Below the pieces are notes generated by a model. The model saw nothing but the letters and a program-made list of their open reading frames with translations. It did not search any database and was not told the DNA's origin. This document shows positions 46,790 to 56,098 of a stretch of DNA of 64,000 nt, one piece after another. Source of the stretch: Mycobacterium sp. EPa45 (GTDB taxonomy: Bacteria; Actinomycetota; Actinomycetes; Mycobacteriales; Mycobacteriaceae); assembly GCF_001021385.1 (NCBI RefSeq), contig NZ_CP011773.1:5394001-5458000 (forward strand), given 5' to 3'. A program made the position numbers and the translations under genes. Every line of letters starts with the position of its first letter. Position 1 is the first letter of the stretch.

Positions 46790-47189
46790 AATCGTGTCGC
46801 CGGGTCGTCGCCAGCTGCTCGCCGAACAGCATCCTGTCGAAGTAACACCGCTCGACGATCAACCGATCCTCGTCGAAGCCGAACACATTCATGCTGAGCA
46901 CGTCCATCGGCGTTCCCGGGCACGTGGTCCTGGTCTCCACGACCAGCCCGCCGGCCGAGTGGAAGATCTCCTCGGCGTCGAAACGCATCCGGGGCAGGTC
47001 CTCCCACTGCTGCAGGATCATGCCGCGTACCGCAGCGTCACCGTCGTAAACCGTTGCCGTGGGGATTATCTCGTAACGCGGATGGCTGAACGTCGACATG
47101 ATGGCCTCGAGGTCGCGGTCGTTCTCACCGGCGACGTGCCGAAGCACCAATTCCTCACGCCGCCGCTGCATATCGAGATCAACGAACAC
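46788..47189 (-). CDS. NTF2/SnoaL-like protein
   Basis: This 133-residue protein has the NTF2-like alpha+beta pattern: an N-terminal helix RREELVLRHVAGENDRDLEAIM, THPRYEI-like strands, then GGLVVETRTTCPGT and the C-terminal strand DEDRLIVERCYFD. GTG at 47189 is the likely start, with ATG at 47174 as an alternative. It is the last gene of the leftward operon LLM, ligase, thiolase-like, DUF35, NTF2, 6 bases after DUF35. Possible roles are ketosteroid-isomerase-like or dehydratase chemistry; no catalytic residue can be fixed. Confidence 0.75.
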   Translation of the reverse strand: MFVDLDMQRRREELVLRHVAGENDRDLEAIMSTFSHPRYEIIPTATVYDGDAAVRGMILQQWEDLPRMRFDAEEIFHSAGGLVVETRTTCPGTPMDVLSMNVFGFDEDRLIVERCYFDRMLFGEQLATTRRHD

Positions 47190-47195
47190 CGACGA

Positions 47196-47600
47196 TCACC
47201 TTCGTTCGAAAGAGGGCAGATTGCGCCCATCCGGCAAGGGAACCCATGCGAGGGTCACGGCATCGCCGACGGCGGGCGCGGGTCCGAATACGTTCGACAT
47301 GATGCGAGCACCCTCCTCGAGGTCGACAAGCACCACCGAGTACGGCACCCGGTCGGCCAGGGCGGGCAATGCCGGGCGATGGTGCACACTCACCGCGTAG
47401 ATCACTCCGCGCCCGGACAGCGGCTCCCACTGCAGGTCGAAGTCGCCGCAGTTCGGGCAGACAAATCTGGGGTACCACACCAACTCTCGGCAATTCCCGC
47501 AGCGTTGCATGCTGAGTTGGCGGTTGCGGGTTGCCTCCCAGAAGGGCGCCGAAGCGGCGCTCGGCTCGGGGACCGGGATGGTGGCAGCGTTCTCGGTCAC
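47196..47600 (-). CDS. DUF35 Zn-ribbon/OB-fold protein
   Basis: This 134-residue DUF35 protein has a complete zinc ribbon, CGNC then CPNC (residues about 35-55), followed by an OB fold (GVIYAVSVHHRPALPALADRVPYSVVLVDLEEG). GTG at 47600 overlaps the thiolase-like stop by 4 bases; the longer upstream reading is rejected. Its thiolase-fold neighbour is the expected partner, as for Ltp2 and the DUF35 domain of ChsH2. Gene order (thiolase-like first) is the reverse of the other two pairs. Confidence 0.87.
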   Translation of the reverse strand: MTENAATIPVPEPSAASAPFWEATRNRQLSMQRCGNCRELVWYPRFVCPNCGDFDLQWEPLSGRGVIYAVSVHHRPALPALADRVPYSVVLVDLEEGARIMSNVFGPAPAVGDAVTLAWVPLPDGRNLPSFERR

Positions 47601-48766
47601 AGCGTGGCTTCCGTCCCCAGAATGACCGTCGAGGTCGCCGACAACACCCCACCCGTACCGTGCGCCAGGGCCACGTTGGCGCCCGGCACCTGCCGGTCGC
47701 CACACTCACCGCGCAGTTGACGCGTCGCCTCGACCAAGAGGAACGCCCCGAACGCACCGGGATGGGTATAGGCCAGGCCGCCTCCGGTCGTCTGCCCGGG
47801 CAACTCCCCACCCGGTGCCAGCGCCCCGCCGGCCACGAAGGCCCCGCCCTCACCCTTCTTGCAGAATCCGAGGTCCTCCAGGGCGAGCAAGACGGTGATC
47901 GTGAACGAGTCGTACAGCTGCACCACGTCGACATCGGTTGGCTGGACGCCGGCGGCGGCGAACGCGGCAGGACCGGATATCGCCCCGGGCGTCACGGTCA
48001 GATCGGGCATCTGCGAGATCATGGCGTGCGAGGCCGCCGAGGCCGCGCCGAGTACGTGAACCGGCGGGCGAGCGAGGTCTCGAGCCCGTTCGGCACTGGT
48101 CACCACGAGGGCGCCGGCTCCGTCGGTGACCAGGCAGCATTCCAGCTTGTGCACAGGCTCGGCCAAATACCCGGACGCCAGGACGTCGTCGACGGTGATC
48201 GGGTCGCGCAGGTGTGCCCGAGGGTTACGAGTTGCCCACGTGCGGGTGTCCACCGCGATTTGGGCCAGCTGCTCGGCCGTCGTTCCGAAGCTGGCCATGT
48301 GCCGGTTGGCCGCCAGCGCGTACGCGCTGATCGGCAGCATCACACCGTACGGCGTCTCCCACTCGAGACGCTCCGGTGTGGCGAACACACCGAGCCCCTT
48401 CTCGCCGCGCTTGCGAGCAGCGCGCGGGGTGGACGCATACACGATGACGACGGTTTCAGCGAGACCGGCGGCAATCGCGGCGGCAGCATGCTCGACGTAC
48501 AGCCCGTAACTGGCCCCGCCGGTCTGCGTGGCATCGGTGAATCGTGGCGCGATACCAAGGTATTCGGCCAGTTCCACCGAATGCATCAGAGTGCCGCCAG
48601 TGCACGTGCACAACCCGTCGACGTCGCGCAGCGACAACCCCGCGTCCGCGAGCGCGGCGAGTATCACGCGCGCCTCCAGCTCGCGCAGTGGCAGATCGAT
48701 GACGCCGTCGGGAGAAACCTCGTCAGCCACTCCCACCACCGCGGCCGCGCCCCGTATCCCCGTCAC
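47597..48766 (-). CDS. Thiolase-fold lipid-transfer-type protein (Ltp-like), no catalytic Cys
   Basis: This 389-residue thiolase homologue has FTDATQTGGASYGLYVEHAA, with no cysteine, at the nucleophile segment. It keeps the tyrosine motif QLYDSFTITVL and GGLAYTHPGAFGAF near the C-terminus, the two regions that hold the catalytic tyrosines in Ltp2-type retro-aldolases, so of the three pairs here this one most resembles that lyase. GTG at 48766 overlaps the ligase stop. It probably cleaves a beta-hydroxyacyl-CoA with the adjacent DUF35 protein. Confidence 0.86.
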   Translation of the reverse strand: MTGIRGAAAVVGVADEVSPDGVIDLPLRELEARVILAALADAGLSLRDVDGLCTCTGGTLMHSVELAEYLGIAPRFTDATQTGGASYGLYVEHAAAAIAAGLAETVVIVYASTPRAARKRGEKGLGVFATPERLEWETPYGVMLPISAYALAANRHMASFGTTAEQLAQIAVDTRTWATRNPRAHLRDPITVDDVLASGYLAEPVHKLECCLVTDGAGALVVTSAERARDLARPPVHVLGAASAASHAMISQMPDLTVTPGAISGPAAFAAAGVQPTDVDVVQLYDSFTITVLLALEDLGFCKKGEGGAFVAGGALAPGGELPGQTTGGGLAYTHPGAFGAFLLVEATRQLRGECGDRQVPGANVALAHGTGGVLSATSTVILGTEATL

Positions 48767-50265
48767 ACGCTCACCTCTTCGGCCTGGCCGAACATCTCGC
48801 GAAGCAGGGGTTGGCTGACCTTCAACGATGCGGTACGCGGCAATTCGCCCACCACGATCAATTTCATCGGCATTTGGTACTTGGTCAGGCGCTCCCGCAG
48901 GAACGCCAGCAATTCGTCCGGCTCGGCGGTCGCCCCTGCCGACAGCTCCACCGCCGCCACCGGAACGGCTCCCAACCGCTGGTCGGGCACCCCGGTGACG
49001 CCGGCATCTCGCACCGCGGGATGGCTGCGCAGCGCCTCGACGATGTCGGTCGGGGTGATCTTGAATCCCCCGCGGATGATGACGTCGTCGGTGCGGCCGT
49101 CCACGAAGACAAATCCGTCCGCGTCAATCCGGCCGAGGTCGGTGGTGCTCACCCACTCGCCACCGCTGGTCCTGACCTCGATCCGCCCCTGAACCCCCGC
49201 AGGCACTTCGGCGCCGTTGTCGAGGGAGATGATCCGCAACTCGCGGCCACGTTGTGGACGACCGACGCTGCCCCGCTTGCGCTGCGCCCATTCGCGGTGC
49301 ATCGCCAGGTTCCAGCCCGCCACTCCCCCCGCGAACTCCGTCGCGCCGTACGACGGCAGGACCGCGACGCCATAGGTGTCCTCGAACGCCGCCTGCACCG
49401 GAACCGGCAAGTGGGCGGTACCCGAGGTGACCACCTCGACACTGTCGAATACCTCCGGGGCGATGCCGGCGTCGAGGATCATGCCGAGTGCCGACGGGAC
49501 CAGGCTCACCGCTCGCGGCCGATGACGCTGCACCAGATCGACGAAATCAGGTACGCGGAATCGTTCGAGCATCGCGATCTTGCGTCCCTCACAGATGTTG
49601 AGCAACGTCCGGAACAGTCCGGACATGTGCACCAGCGGTGAGCTCACGATCGCAACACCCGATCGCAGCCGCGGCGGGGCGTCGGCCGCGCCGGAGTAAT
49701 GCGCGGCTGCGGCAGCCACGGTGTTCTCAAAGGCACTGTACGTCAGCGGGATTCGCTTGGGGGGTCCCGTCGTTCCGCTGGTGAGCATCTCGACAGCGAT
49801 ACCCTCCGGCTCCTGTCGAAACGGTCCGGCACCGGGCGCCTCGAGTCCCGAGACTTCCGAAACCGGCACGCCGTCGGTGGCCACCCGCAGTCCGAGCGCG
49901 CCATCCGCGGCAGCCACCACGCCAGGCCGCCGCCAATCCGAATCGAGCGCTATCACTGCCGCGAGCCGGAGTTCGGCAATATCGGCGCAGAGGCCCGTGT
50001 CGCCGTGGGCCGCGTTGAGGGTGACGACGGTGGCTCCAGTCAGCAGTACTCCGAGCAATGCTCCGACCATCGCCGGATGGTTGCGGAGCACGAGACCGAT
50101 GGGCGCTCCAGGACCGAGGTCGGCCGCCGCCAGGCGGTCCCGGACACCGTGGGAAACCGCCTGCAGCGCAGCCCAATCGGCCCATTCACCGTTGAATTCA
50201 ATGGCCGGCGCCGACGGATCCAGCGCCAGAACCGTATTGAGCCGATCGGCCAGCTCGTTGCTCAA
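48763..50265 (-). CDS. Acyl-CoA synthetase (AMP-binding, ANL family)
   Basis: This 500-residue ANL ligase has the P-loop MLTSGTTGPPKRIPLT, SYGATEF (the A5 Tyr/Glu region), TTDLGRIDADG, GRTDDVIIRGGFKITPTD and the C-terminal lysine region RTASLKVSQ. It forms an acyl-AMP and then an acyl-CoA. The start is TTG at 50265 in a TTGA overlap with the LLM stop. It precedes the thiolase-like/DUF35 pair in the operon, so it may activate the acid whose side chain that pair later cleaves. Confidence 0.9.
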   Translation of the reverse strand: MSNELADRLNTVLALDPSAPAIEFNGEWADWAALQAVSHGVRDRLAAADLGPGAPIGLVLRNHPAMVGALLGVLLTGATVVTLNAAHGDTGLCADIAELRLAAVIALDSDWRRPGVVAAADGALGLRVATDGVPVSEVSGLEAPGAGPFRQEPEGIAVEMLTSGTTGPPKRIPLTYSAFENTVAAAAAHYSGAADAPPRLRSGVAIVSSPLVHMSGLFRTLLNICEGRKIAMLERFRVPDFVDLVQRHRPRAVSLVPSALGMILDAGIAPEVFDSVEVVTSGTAHLPVPVQAAFEDTYGVAVLPSYGATEFAGGVAGWNLAMHREWAQRKRGSVGRPQRGRELRIISLDNGAEVPAGVQGRIEVRTSGGEWVSTTDLGRIDADGFVFVDGRTDDVIIRGGFKITPTDIVEALRSHPAVRDAGVTGVPDQRLGAVPVAAVELSAGATAEPDELLAFLRERLTKYQMPMKLIVVGELPRTASLKVSQPLLREMFGQAEEVSV

Positions 50266-51335
50266 GCCGGGGCTGCCGCGAGTTCGGTCGCCACCGGAAT
50301 CACCTCTTGGGCGAACAACTTCATCGAGTCGTACACCTTAGCGCGGTCCATCGCGCCACCACGCGACATCCGCAACATGATGTTGCGCCAACCCATGTCG
50401 ATGACCGTCTTCATCTTGCCGATGATGCGGTCCGGGTCACCCATCAGCGTCAGATGGGAATTCAGAACCTGCTCATAGCTTTGCTTGTCGTGTTTTTCGA
50501 ACCAGTCCGCATAAGCCTTGTAGTCGGCCGGGATCTCCCCTCCGCGTTCAAAGGGATTCGAGTACGCGCGATGTCGCTCGATGGACAGCTCGACACTGTC
50601 CCTGGGATAGCTACGGGCGAAGGCATCGTCGTTGTGGCAGAAGGCATTCAGCAGCGCCCAGACGTTCTCGGTGGCGGCGTCAAGACCCTTCTTGGCCTGG
50701 ACGTCCAGATAGATGTCCAGTGCGCCCTGCAGATCGGGATCCACCGTGTACGGATTGCCGATGATGGCACCGAAACCCTTGTCCGCCAGCCATTCGAAGC
50801 TTGACGGCGTCTTCATCACGGTGCCCCACGCCGGCACGGGCTGCTGCACCGGCCGGGGGTAGATCGTCACGTCCTCGATCTGGAAGTACTTGCCCTCATA
50901 GCTCACGTTCTCACGTGTGAGGAGCAGGTTCACAATCTCCACACACTCCTGGTACCGGCCGGTCGCCTCGTCCATCGGGATACCGAAACCCTTGAACTCA
51001 TGCGCCTGGTAGCCGCGCCCGAATCCGGCGTCGAATCGGCCCCCCGAGAGCACGTCGACCATGGCGATGCGTTCAGCGAGCTGAATCGGGTGATGAAAGG
51101 GACTGACCATGCACGCCGTTCCGATGCGGATCCGTTCGGTCTGGGCCGCGATCGCCCCGGCCACCAGCGGCAGGTCAGCGAGCATGCCGTACGGCGAGAA
51201 GTGATGCTCGGCCAACCACACCTCGTCGTAACCGAGCTCCTCGGCCCAGCGCGCTTCCTCGAGCACGTTGGCGAAGACCTCTTGGTCGCTGAGGTGGTTG
51301 GGTTTGTCGCCAAGGATGAAGACGCCGAACTTCAT
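50262..51335 (-). CDS. LLM-class flavin-dependent oxidoreductase
   Basis: This 357-residue luciferase-like monooxygenase-family protein has KFGVFILGDKPNH, VWLAEHHFSPYG (the EHH motif typical of FMN-dependent members), DVLSGGRFDAGFGRGYQAHEF and IYPRPVQQPVPAWGT. ATG at 51335 is preferred because GGAG lies 8 bases upstream; the GTG at 51344 overlaps that Shine-Dalgarno. It leads the five-gene leftward operon. The EHH and SGGR pattern suggests FMNH2-dependent oxygenation, for example Baeyer-Villiger chemistry, more than F420 use, but this is not certain. Confidence 0.88.
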   Translation of the reverse strand: MKFGVFILGDKPNHLSDQEVFANVLEEARWAEELGYDEVWLAEHHFSPYGMLADLPLVAGAIAAQTERIRIGTACMVSPFHHPIQLAERIAMVDVLSGGRFDAGFGRGYQAHEFKGFGIPMDEATGRYQECVEIVNLLLTRENVSYEGKYFQIEDVTIYPRPVQQPVPAWGTVMKTPSSFEWLADKGFGAIIGNPYTVDPDLQGALDIYLDVQAKKGLDAATENVWALLNAFCHNDDAFARSYPRDSVELSIERHRAYSNPFERGGEIPADYKAYADWFEKHDKQSYEQVLNSHLTLMGDPDRIIGKMKTVIDMGWRNIMLRMSRGGAMDRAKVYDSMKLFAQEVIPVATELAAAPA

Positions 51336-51387
51336 GTCGTTCACTCCTAGAAACTAGTTGCAGTTACTGCGACTATATTGCACGATC

Positions 51388-51410
51388 GAACAAACAACGT
51401 CAATCCGTTC
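51388..51410. promoter_or_regulatory. Recurrent dyad, site K (GAACA-N13-CGTTC)
   Basis: It matches 9 of 10 arm positions. It lies between the leftward LLM operon (52 bases) and the rightward MaoC-TetR-SDR operon (29 bases from the GTG). Confidence 0.65.
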
Positions 51411-51439
51411 AGTGCCGATATCAACAATCTGGAGGCTCC

Positions 51440-52264
51440 GTGACACTGACCGACGCGATCGGTTTCGCCCTCGAACCAACGACATTCGCCTGGACGGAGA
51501 CGGATGCGATCATTTATGCGCTCGGTATCGGGGCTCGGCCTCCCGCTGAACTGGATCTGCTCGACGAGCGCCGTGGTCCGTCGGTCGTACCGACCTTCGC
51601 CCTGCTGGCGAACTGGTGGGCCGTCAAGGATCTGCGGGCGGTGCTCGGGCTCGGAACTGCCCCCATCGTGCACGCCGGACAGTCCCTGAGCCTGCACCGC
51701 CCGCTTCCCAGTAGCGGGAAACTGCTGGTGACCGGCACCGTCACCGCGGTGTGGGACAAGGGCAAGCATGCCGCGATCGAGGTGACGACTCAGGGGGCCG
51801 ACGCCGACGGACAGGTTTTCACCGCCGTCGGTCAGACGATGGTGCTCGGCGGTGGCGGATTCGGCGGCGAACGCGGCCCCGGCCCGGCCGACGAGCCGGA
51901 CGGCGATCCCGACGTGATGGTCACCGACGAGATCCATCCCGAACAAGCTGCGATCTACCGCCTCAGCGGGGACCGCAACCCGCTGCACATCGACCCGGCC
52001 GTGGCGCGCAAGGCGGGATTCGACGACGTATTCCTGCACGGCCTGTGCACGCTCGGCTTCGCCGCGCGGGCGGTGATCAACAGTGTCGGCGCGGGCGACC
52101 CGAGCGTCCTTCGCGAGATCAGCTGCCGGTTCTCGAAGCCGGTCGCACTCGGGGCGCCGCTGAACACCGAAATCTGGCAAGACGGAGACGCGGTGTCGTT
52201 CCGGACCACCCAGAACTCGAACGTTTCCCTGTCCGCTGGCCGCGCCATGCTGCGAGCATGGTAG
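51440..52264 (+). CDS. MaoC-like (R)-specific enoyl-CoA hydratase, double hotdog
   Basis: This 274-residue double-hotdog protein has the hydratase-2 motif YRLSGDRNPLHIDPAVARKAGF in the C-terminal fold, with catalytic Asp178 and His183. The N-terminal hotdog (about 1-140) lacks the motif, as in two-domain 17-beta-HSD4-type hydratases. GTG at 51440 follows GGAGG. As the only canonical hydratase in the window, with all seven crotonases lacking the Glu pair, it is the best candidate for the hydration step of beta-oxidation here. It is followed by a TetR gene after 2 bases. Confidence 0.9.
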   Translation: MTLTDAIGFALEPTTFAWTETDAIIYALGIGARPPAELDLLDERRGPSVVPTFALLANWWAVKDLRAVLGLGTAPIVHAGQSLSLHRPLPSSGKLLVTGTVTAVWDKGKHAAIEVTTQGADADGQVFTAVGQTMVLGGGGFGGERGPGPADEPDGDPDVMVTDEIHPEQAAIYRLSGDRNPLHIDPAVARKAGFDDVFLHGLCTLGFAARAVINSVGAGDPSVLREISCRFSKPVALGAPLNTEIWQDGDAVSFRTTQNSNVSLSAGRAMLRAW

Positions 52265-52266
52265 CC

Positions 52267-52890
52267 ATGGATCAGCGCCGCGCTCGCGGTCAACGAAATC
52301 GTCAGGCGCTCATCACAGCCGCGATCGAACTCTTCGACGCCAACGGATACGACACCACCACGGTCGAACAGATTTCCACGCTGGCCGGGGTCTCACCCCG
52401 CACGTTTTTCCACCACTTCGCCACCAAGGACGACATCCTCTTCGACGGCTATGCCGAGCGGCTCGACGAAGCGACCCGCCGCTTTCGCGCGTCCCGATCG
52501 TCATCTCTGTGGGGCGCGCTGTCCGAGGCCTCGGCGGCAGTCGCCGAGGCGATCAGCGCGCAACCCGACATGTTTCTCGTCCGGGCGCGGATGTATGGCC
52601 GCCACCCCGGGCTGCGGGCCGCCCGGCTGCGGATCAACGACGACTGGATCGATCAGATGACCGACGAGGTGGCCCGCTGGCTGGATATCGACGCGACCAC
52701 CGATCTGCGGCCACGGCTCGCCGCCACTGTCGTCAACGGCGCCAATCGGGCGGCCATCGACACCTGGGTGGCCGACGGCGGCCGTAGCGACCTGGTGTCC
52801 TTGATGGCCGAGGCGGTGCTCCTTTTGCGCCCATCCATCACCCGGATTGAACGTGTCGTACGAGAGGACAGGACCCGCCGTGTCGGATGA
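52267..52890 (+). CDS. TetR-family transcriptional regulator
   Basis: This 207-residue TetR protein has a DNA-binding domain at about 5-55 with VEQISTLAGVSPRTFFHHF as the helix-turn-helix. The ATG at 52267 (MDQRRARG) or the in-frame ATG at 52258, overlapping the MaoC stop, could be the start. It is cotranscribed with the MaoC gene and an SDR, under dyad site K, so it would be autoregulated if it binds that element. It is one of two good candidates for the cluster regulator. Confidence 0.88.
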   Translation: MDQRRARGQRNRQALITAAIELFDANGYDTTTVEQISTLAGVSPRTFFHHFATKDDILFDGYAERLDEATRRFRASRSSSLWGALSEASAAVAEAISAQPDMFLVRARMYGRHPGLRAARLRINDDWIDQMTDEVARWLDIDATTDLRPRLAATVVNGANRAAIDTWVADGGRSDLVSLMAEAVLLLRPSITRIERVVREDRTRRVG

Positions 52891-53626
52891 CCGCCAACTC
52901 GCCGTGGTCACCGGCGGCGCTCGTGGGATCGGCGAAGCGATCGTCGCCGAACTCGTCGACGCGGGGTACCGGGTCGCCGTCGTCGATGTCAACGCCAAGG
53001 CCATCGCCAAAACCGCGGACGGTCCGGCAGCACGAGCCGGTGTGGTGCTCCCCGTCGAGATGTCGATCACCGAGCGCTCCACCGTCGAACGCGAACTCGC
53101 CTTGCTCGCAGCCAATCACGGGCCGATCCGGGCACTGGTGAACAACGCGGGCATGACGCTGCCCGCGTCGTTTCTGGACCAGACGGACGAGGACTGGGAT
53201 CACATCCTGGCGGTGAATCTGACCGGCACTTTTCTCATGGCGCAGGTGTCGAGCCGCCAGATGGTCGAAAACGGCGGCGGAGCGATCGTCAACATCAGTT
53301 CGGTATCCGCGCACGGGGTGCGGACCGGGCCGCCGGCGTACGCGGCAGCCAAGGCGGGAGTGGAGGGTTTGAGCCGCCTGATGGCGGTGCAACTCGGCCC
53401 GCACGGTGTGCGCGTCAACACCGTTGTGGTGGGTACGACCGCGACGCCGTGGTTGCTCTCCCGCAAGTCGGATGCCGAGCTCGACGCGATGCGCGGATCG
53501 ACACTGACCGGGTCGATCGGCGAGCCGGCCGACGTCGCCAAGACCGTTGCATTTCTGTGTTCCGACGCGGCCAAACACATCACCGGCCAGATGGTCTCGG
53601 TCTCTGGCGGGCAGTGGATGCCGTGA
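52880..53626 (+). CDS. Short-chain dehydrogenase/reductase
   Basis: This 248-residue SDR has VTGGARGIGEAI, VNNAGMT, Ser in NISSVSAHG, YAAAK and GQMVSVSGG at the C-terminus. GTG at 52880 (VSDDRQLAV) is favoured; TTG at 52847 or GTG at 52853 would overlap the TetR gene further. It overlaps the TetR end by 11 bases. With the MaoC hydratase upstream, a 3-hydroxyacyl-CoA dehydrogenase or 3-ketoacyl reductase role is likely. Confidence 0.87.
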   Translation: MSDDRQLAVVTGGARGIGEAIVAELVDAGYRVAVVDVNAKAIAKTADGPAARAGVVLPVEMSITERSTVERELALLAANHGPIRALVNNAGMTLPASFLDQTDEDWDHILAVNLTGTFLMAQVSSRQMVENGGGAIVNISSVSAHGVRTGPPAYAAAKAGVEGLSRLMAVQLGPHGVRVNTVVVGTTATPWLLSRKSDAELDAMRGSTLTGSIGEPADVAKTVAFLCSDAAKHITGQMVSVSGGQWMP

Positions 53627-53646
53627 TGACCACCGGCGATACGATG

Positions 53647-53669
53647 GAACACTTGTTGCTACTGTGTTC
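53647..53669. promoter_or_regulatory. Recurrent dyad, site L (perfect GAACA-N13-TGTTC)
   Basis: All ten arm positions match, and the arms extend to GAACAC and GTGTTC. It lies 30 bases before the crotonase GTG at 53700, in the only gap between two same-strand operons here. Confidence 0.7.
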
Positions 53670-53699
53670 AGTTCACGGCACGCAGTGAAAGGGCTCGGA

Positions 53700-54467
53700 G
53701 TGGAACTTCAGCGGATCCTTTTCGACGTCCGCGACCACGTCGCGACGATCACGATCAACCGCCCGGAACGGCTCAACGCCACCGACGACCTCGCTCGAAC
53801 CGAACTCGGCTGGGCCTGGGGTCAAGTCCGCGACGATCCGGAGATCCGGGTTGCGATCATCACCGGCGCAGGCGATCGCGCATTTTGCGCGGGGCAGGAC
53901 GTCAGGGCGACCGCCGCGTCCGGGATCCGCAACAAGGTGCCGGGTTCCCGCCTGCATCACAACGTGTGGAAACCGGTCATCTGCGCCCTCAACGGCATGG
54001 TCGTCGGCGGAGGGCTGCATCAGGTCGCCGACTCGGACCTGATCATCGCCGCCGAGCACGCCGAGCTGATCGACACCCACCTCAAGGTCGGCAACGTGTT
54101 CGCGCTGGAGCCCGCCGTGCTGTTACGGCGCATGCCGATCTCCATGGTCATGCAGTTGGCGCTGATGACCAAGGATGGACGGATCACCGCCCGGCGCGGG
54201 TACGAGATAGGACTCATCAACGAGGTGGTGCCGGCCGATCAACTGCAGAACCGCGCTCGCGAGATCGCGCTGGCCATCGCACAACTGTCACCCGCCACCA
54301 CTCAGGCGTCCATCAAGGCGATGTGGACCAGTCTCGACGTCGGACTGCACGCCGCGAATGACGTCGCCTATCGCTATGTGCTGCAGCATCAGATGACCCA
54401 CCCCGACTACCGGGAGGGAATGCTCGCGTTCGCCGAGAAGCGCGAACCCAAGTGGGTCGTCGAGTGA
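53700..54467 (+). CDS. Crotonase-fold protein
   Basis: This 255-residue crotonase has AFCAGQDVRA and NGMVVGGGLHQVADSDL. The canonical glutamate positions hold His (GGLHQ) and His (LIDTHLKVGNVFALE). The IDTH motif is like that of the 6-oxocamphor-hydrolase-type protein at 41856, but the paired Asp is absent at the same spacing. GTG at 53700 follows AAGGG by 7 bases. It is followed by ligase, NTF2 and acyl-CoA dehydrogenase genes in one operon. Confidence 0.86.
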   Translation: MELQRILFDVRDHVATITINRPERLNATDDLARTELGWAWGQVRDDPEIRVAIITGAGDRAFCAGQDVRATAASGIRNKVPGSRLHHNVWKPVICALNGMVVGGGLHQVADSDLIIAAEHAELIDTHLKVGNVFALEPAVLLRRMPISMVMQLALMTKDGRITARRGYEIGLINEVVPADQLQNRAREIALAIAQLSPATTQASIKAMWTSLDVGLHAANDVAYRYVLQHQMTHPDYREGMLAFAEKREPKWVVE

Positions 54468-54478
54468 GACATCCGTAA

Positions 54479-56098
54479 ATGACCACCACCAGGACCTTCA
54501 GCTACGAGCCGCTGCCGTACACCCCGGTTTTGCCCAGCATGCTCGCTGAAGTTGTTGCGGCCCATGGTGTCAACGACTTCGTGGTGTCGTCGGACGGCGC
54601 TGGTACCCGTGAGCGCGTCACCTATGCCGAGGCCGCAGAACGCTCTGCGGTGATGGCGCGCCGACTGCTCGCGGCCGGCGTCACGAAGGGCGTCCGGGTG
54701 GGAATTCTGGCGCCCAATGGACCGGATTTCGTGGTCGCTTTCCTCGCGGTCACGCGAATCGGTGCGGTGGCGGTGCCGATCAACACGTTTTTTCAGCCTG
54801 CCGAACTGGCATGGCTGTTACGCGACGGGGACATTCACACGGTGCTCACCGTCGATAACTTGCTGGGCAAGGACATCCGAGTGCGAGTGGCCGACGCGAT
54901 CGGATCACCGGTGCGCGGCGGCCCGCACCTCGTCCAGGAATTGCCACATCTGCGCAATGTGCTGTCGCTGTCCACGACGGCCGACTGGCCGGATCCCGTT
55001 GCCCCTGGACACCTCGCCGCCTGCGAAGCCACCGTGCGCGAGACCGATGACATGGTCGTCATCTACACCTCCGGCAGTACTTCGAATCCCAAGGGAATCA
55101 TCCACACTCATGGCCCGGTGATCACCCACTCGCGTTTCATCGCCAGTCAGCACGAGTGGACGTCGGCAGATCGGGTCTATATCCCGATGGCGTTCTTCTG
55201 GGTCGGCGGTCTGGTTTTCGGCGTGCTCGGTCCCATGCAAATCGGCCTGACGATCCTGACCGAGCACCGGTTCGATCCCGCGGACGTCCTGCGCCTGCTC
55301 GAAGCCGAGCGCGCGACTTACACGACGGGCTTTCCGCATGTGGGACCGGCGTTGTCGAACCATCCGGATTTCGCCAGCACGGACCTGTCGGCATTGCGGG
55401 AGGGTTACCAGCACGTGCTCCTGCCACCGGAGCGCCGAGCGGCCGATCCGTCGCTGCGCGTTCGCCAACTCGGTATGACGGAGACCTGTAGTTCGCACAC
55501 CTGGTGGCCGCCACATGAGCAGGTACCCGAGTCCAAGCGCGGATCGCTGGGCGTTTCGGCACCCGGCTATGAGCACAAGATCGTCGACGAGAGCGGAACC
55601 GAAGTAAGCGACGGGGTGGCCGGCGAGATCTGCGTTCGTGGCTGGGCCATGATGCGCGGCATCGTGGGCCGCAGCAATCAGGAGGTGTTCGATGCCGACG
55701 GCTGGTATCACACCAAGGATGCGGGATACCGAGACGCCGATGGCCACCTGTACTTCGCGGGCCGCACCGACGACATGATCAAGACATCTGGGGCCAATGT
55801 GGCTCCGGTCGAGGTCGAGTTGACGCTGAGCAGGGTCGATGGCGTTCGCATCGCCTACGTCGTCGGTCTCCCGGACGCCGAGAAAGGGGCACTGGTCAGT
55901 GCGGTCGTGGTCCTCAATGACGGCAGCGCGCTGTCGCCCGACGATCTGATCGCAGCCTGTCGCCGAGAACTCGCAGCCTACAAGGTCCCGAAGAAATGGG
56001 TTCTGCTTCCCGACGACGACCGGCTTCCGTATACGACGACGAACAAGATCGACAAGGTCGCTCTGACGGAACTGCTTGCTCAAGAATCACTTTCATGA
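54479..56098 (+). CDS. Acyl-CoA synthetase (AMP-binding, ANL family)
   Basis: This 539-residue ANL ligase has the P-loop IYTSGSTSNPKGIIHTHG, LGMTETCSSH (A5 motif), YHTKDAGYRDADGHLYFAGRTDDMIKTSGANVAP and the C-terminal lysine in TTNKIDKVAL. The ATG at 54479 has no strong Shine-Dalgarno but lies 11 bases after the crotonase stop. The stop overlaps the NTF2 start (ATGA). It is one of three ligases in the window, one of which (22144) is frameshifted. The substrate acid is unknown. Confidence 0.9.
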   Translation: MTTTRTFSYEPLPYTPVLPSMLAEVVAAHGVNDFVVSSDGAGTRERVTYAEAAERSAVMARRLLAAGVTKGVRVGILAPNGPDFVVAFLAVTRIGAVAVPINTFFQPAELAWLLRDGDIHTVLTVDNLLGKDIRVRVADAIGSPVRGGPHLVQELPHLRNVLSLSTTADWPDPVAPGHLAACEATVRETDDMVVIYTSGSTSNPKGIIHTHGPVITHSRFIASQHEWTSADRVYIPMAFFWVGGLVFGVLGPMQIGLTILTEHRFDPADVLRLLEAERATYTTGFPHVGPALSNHPDFASTDLSALREGYQHVLLPPERRAADPSLRVRQLGMTETCSSHTWWPPHEQVPESKRGSLGVSAPGYEHKIVDESGTEVSDGVAGEICVRGWAMMRGIVGRSNQEVFDADGWYHTKDAGYRDADGHLYFAGRTDDMIKTSGANVAPVEVELTLSRVDGVRIAYVVGLPDAEKGALVSAVVVLNDGSALSPDDLIAACRRELAAYKVPKKWVLLPDDDRLPYTTTNKIDKVALTELLAQESLS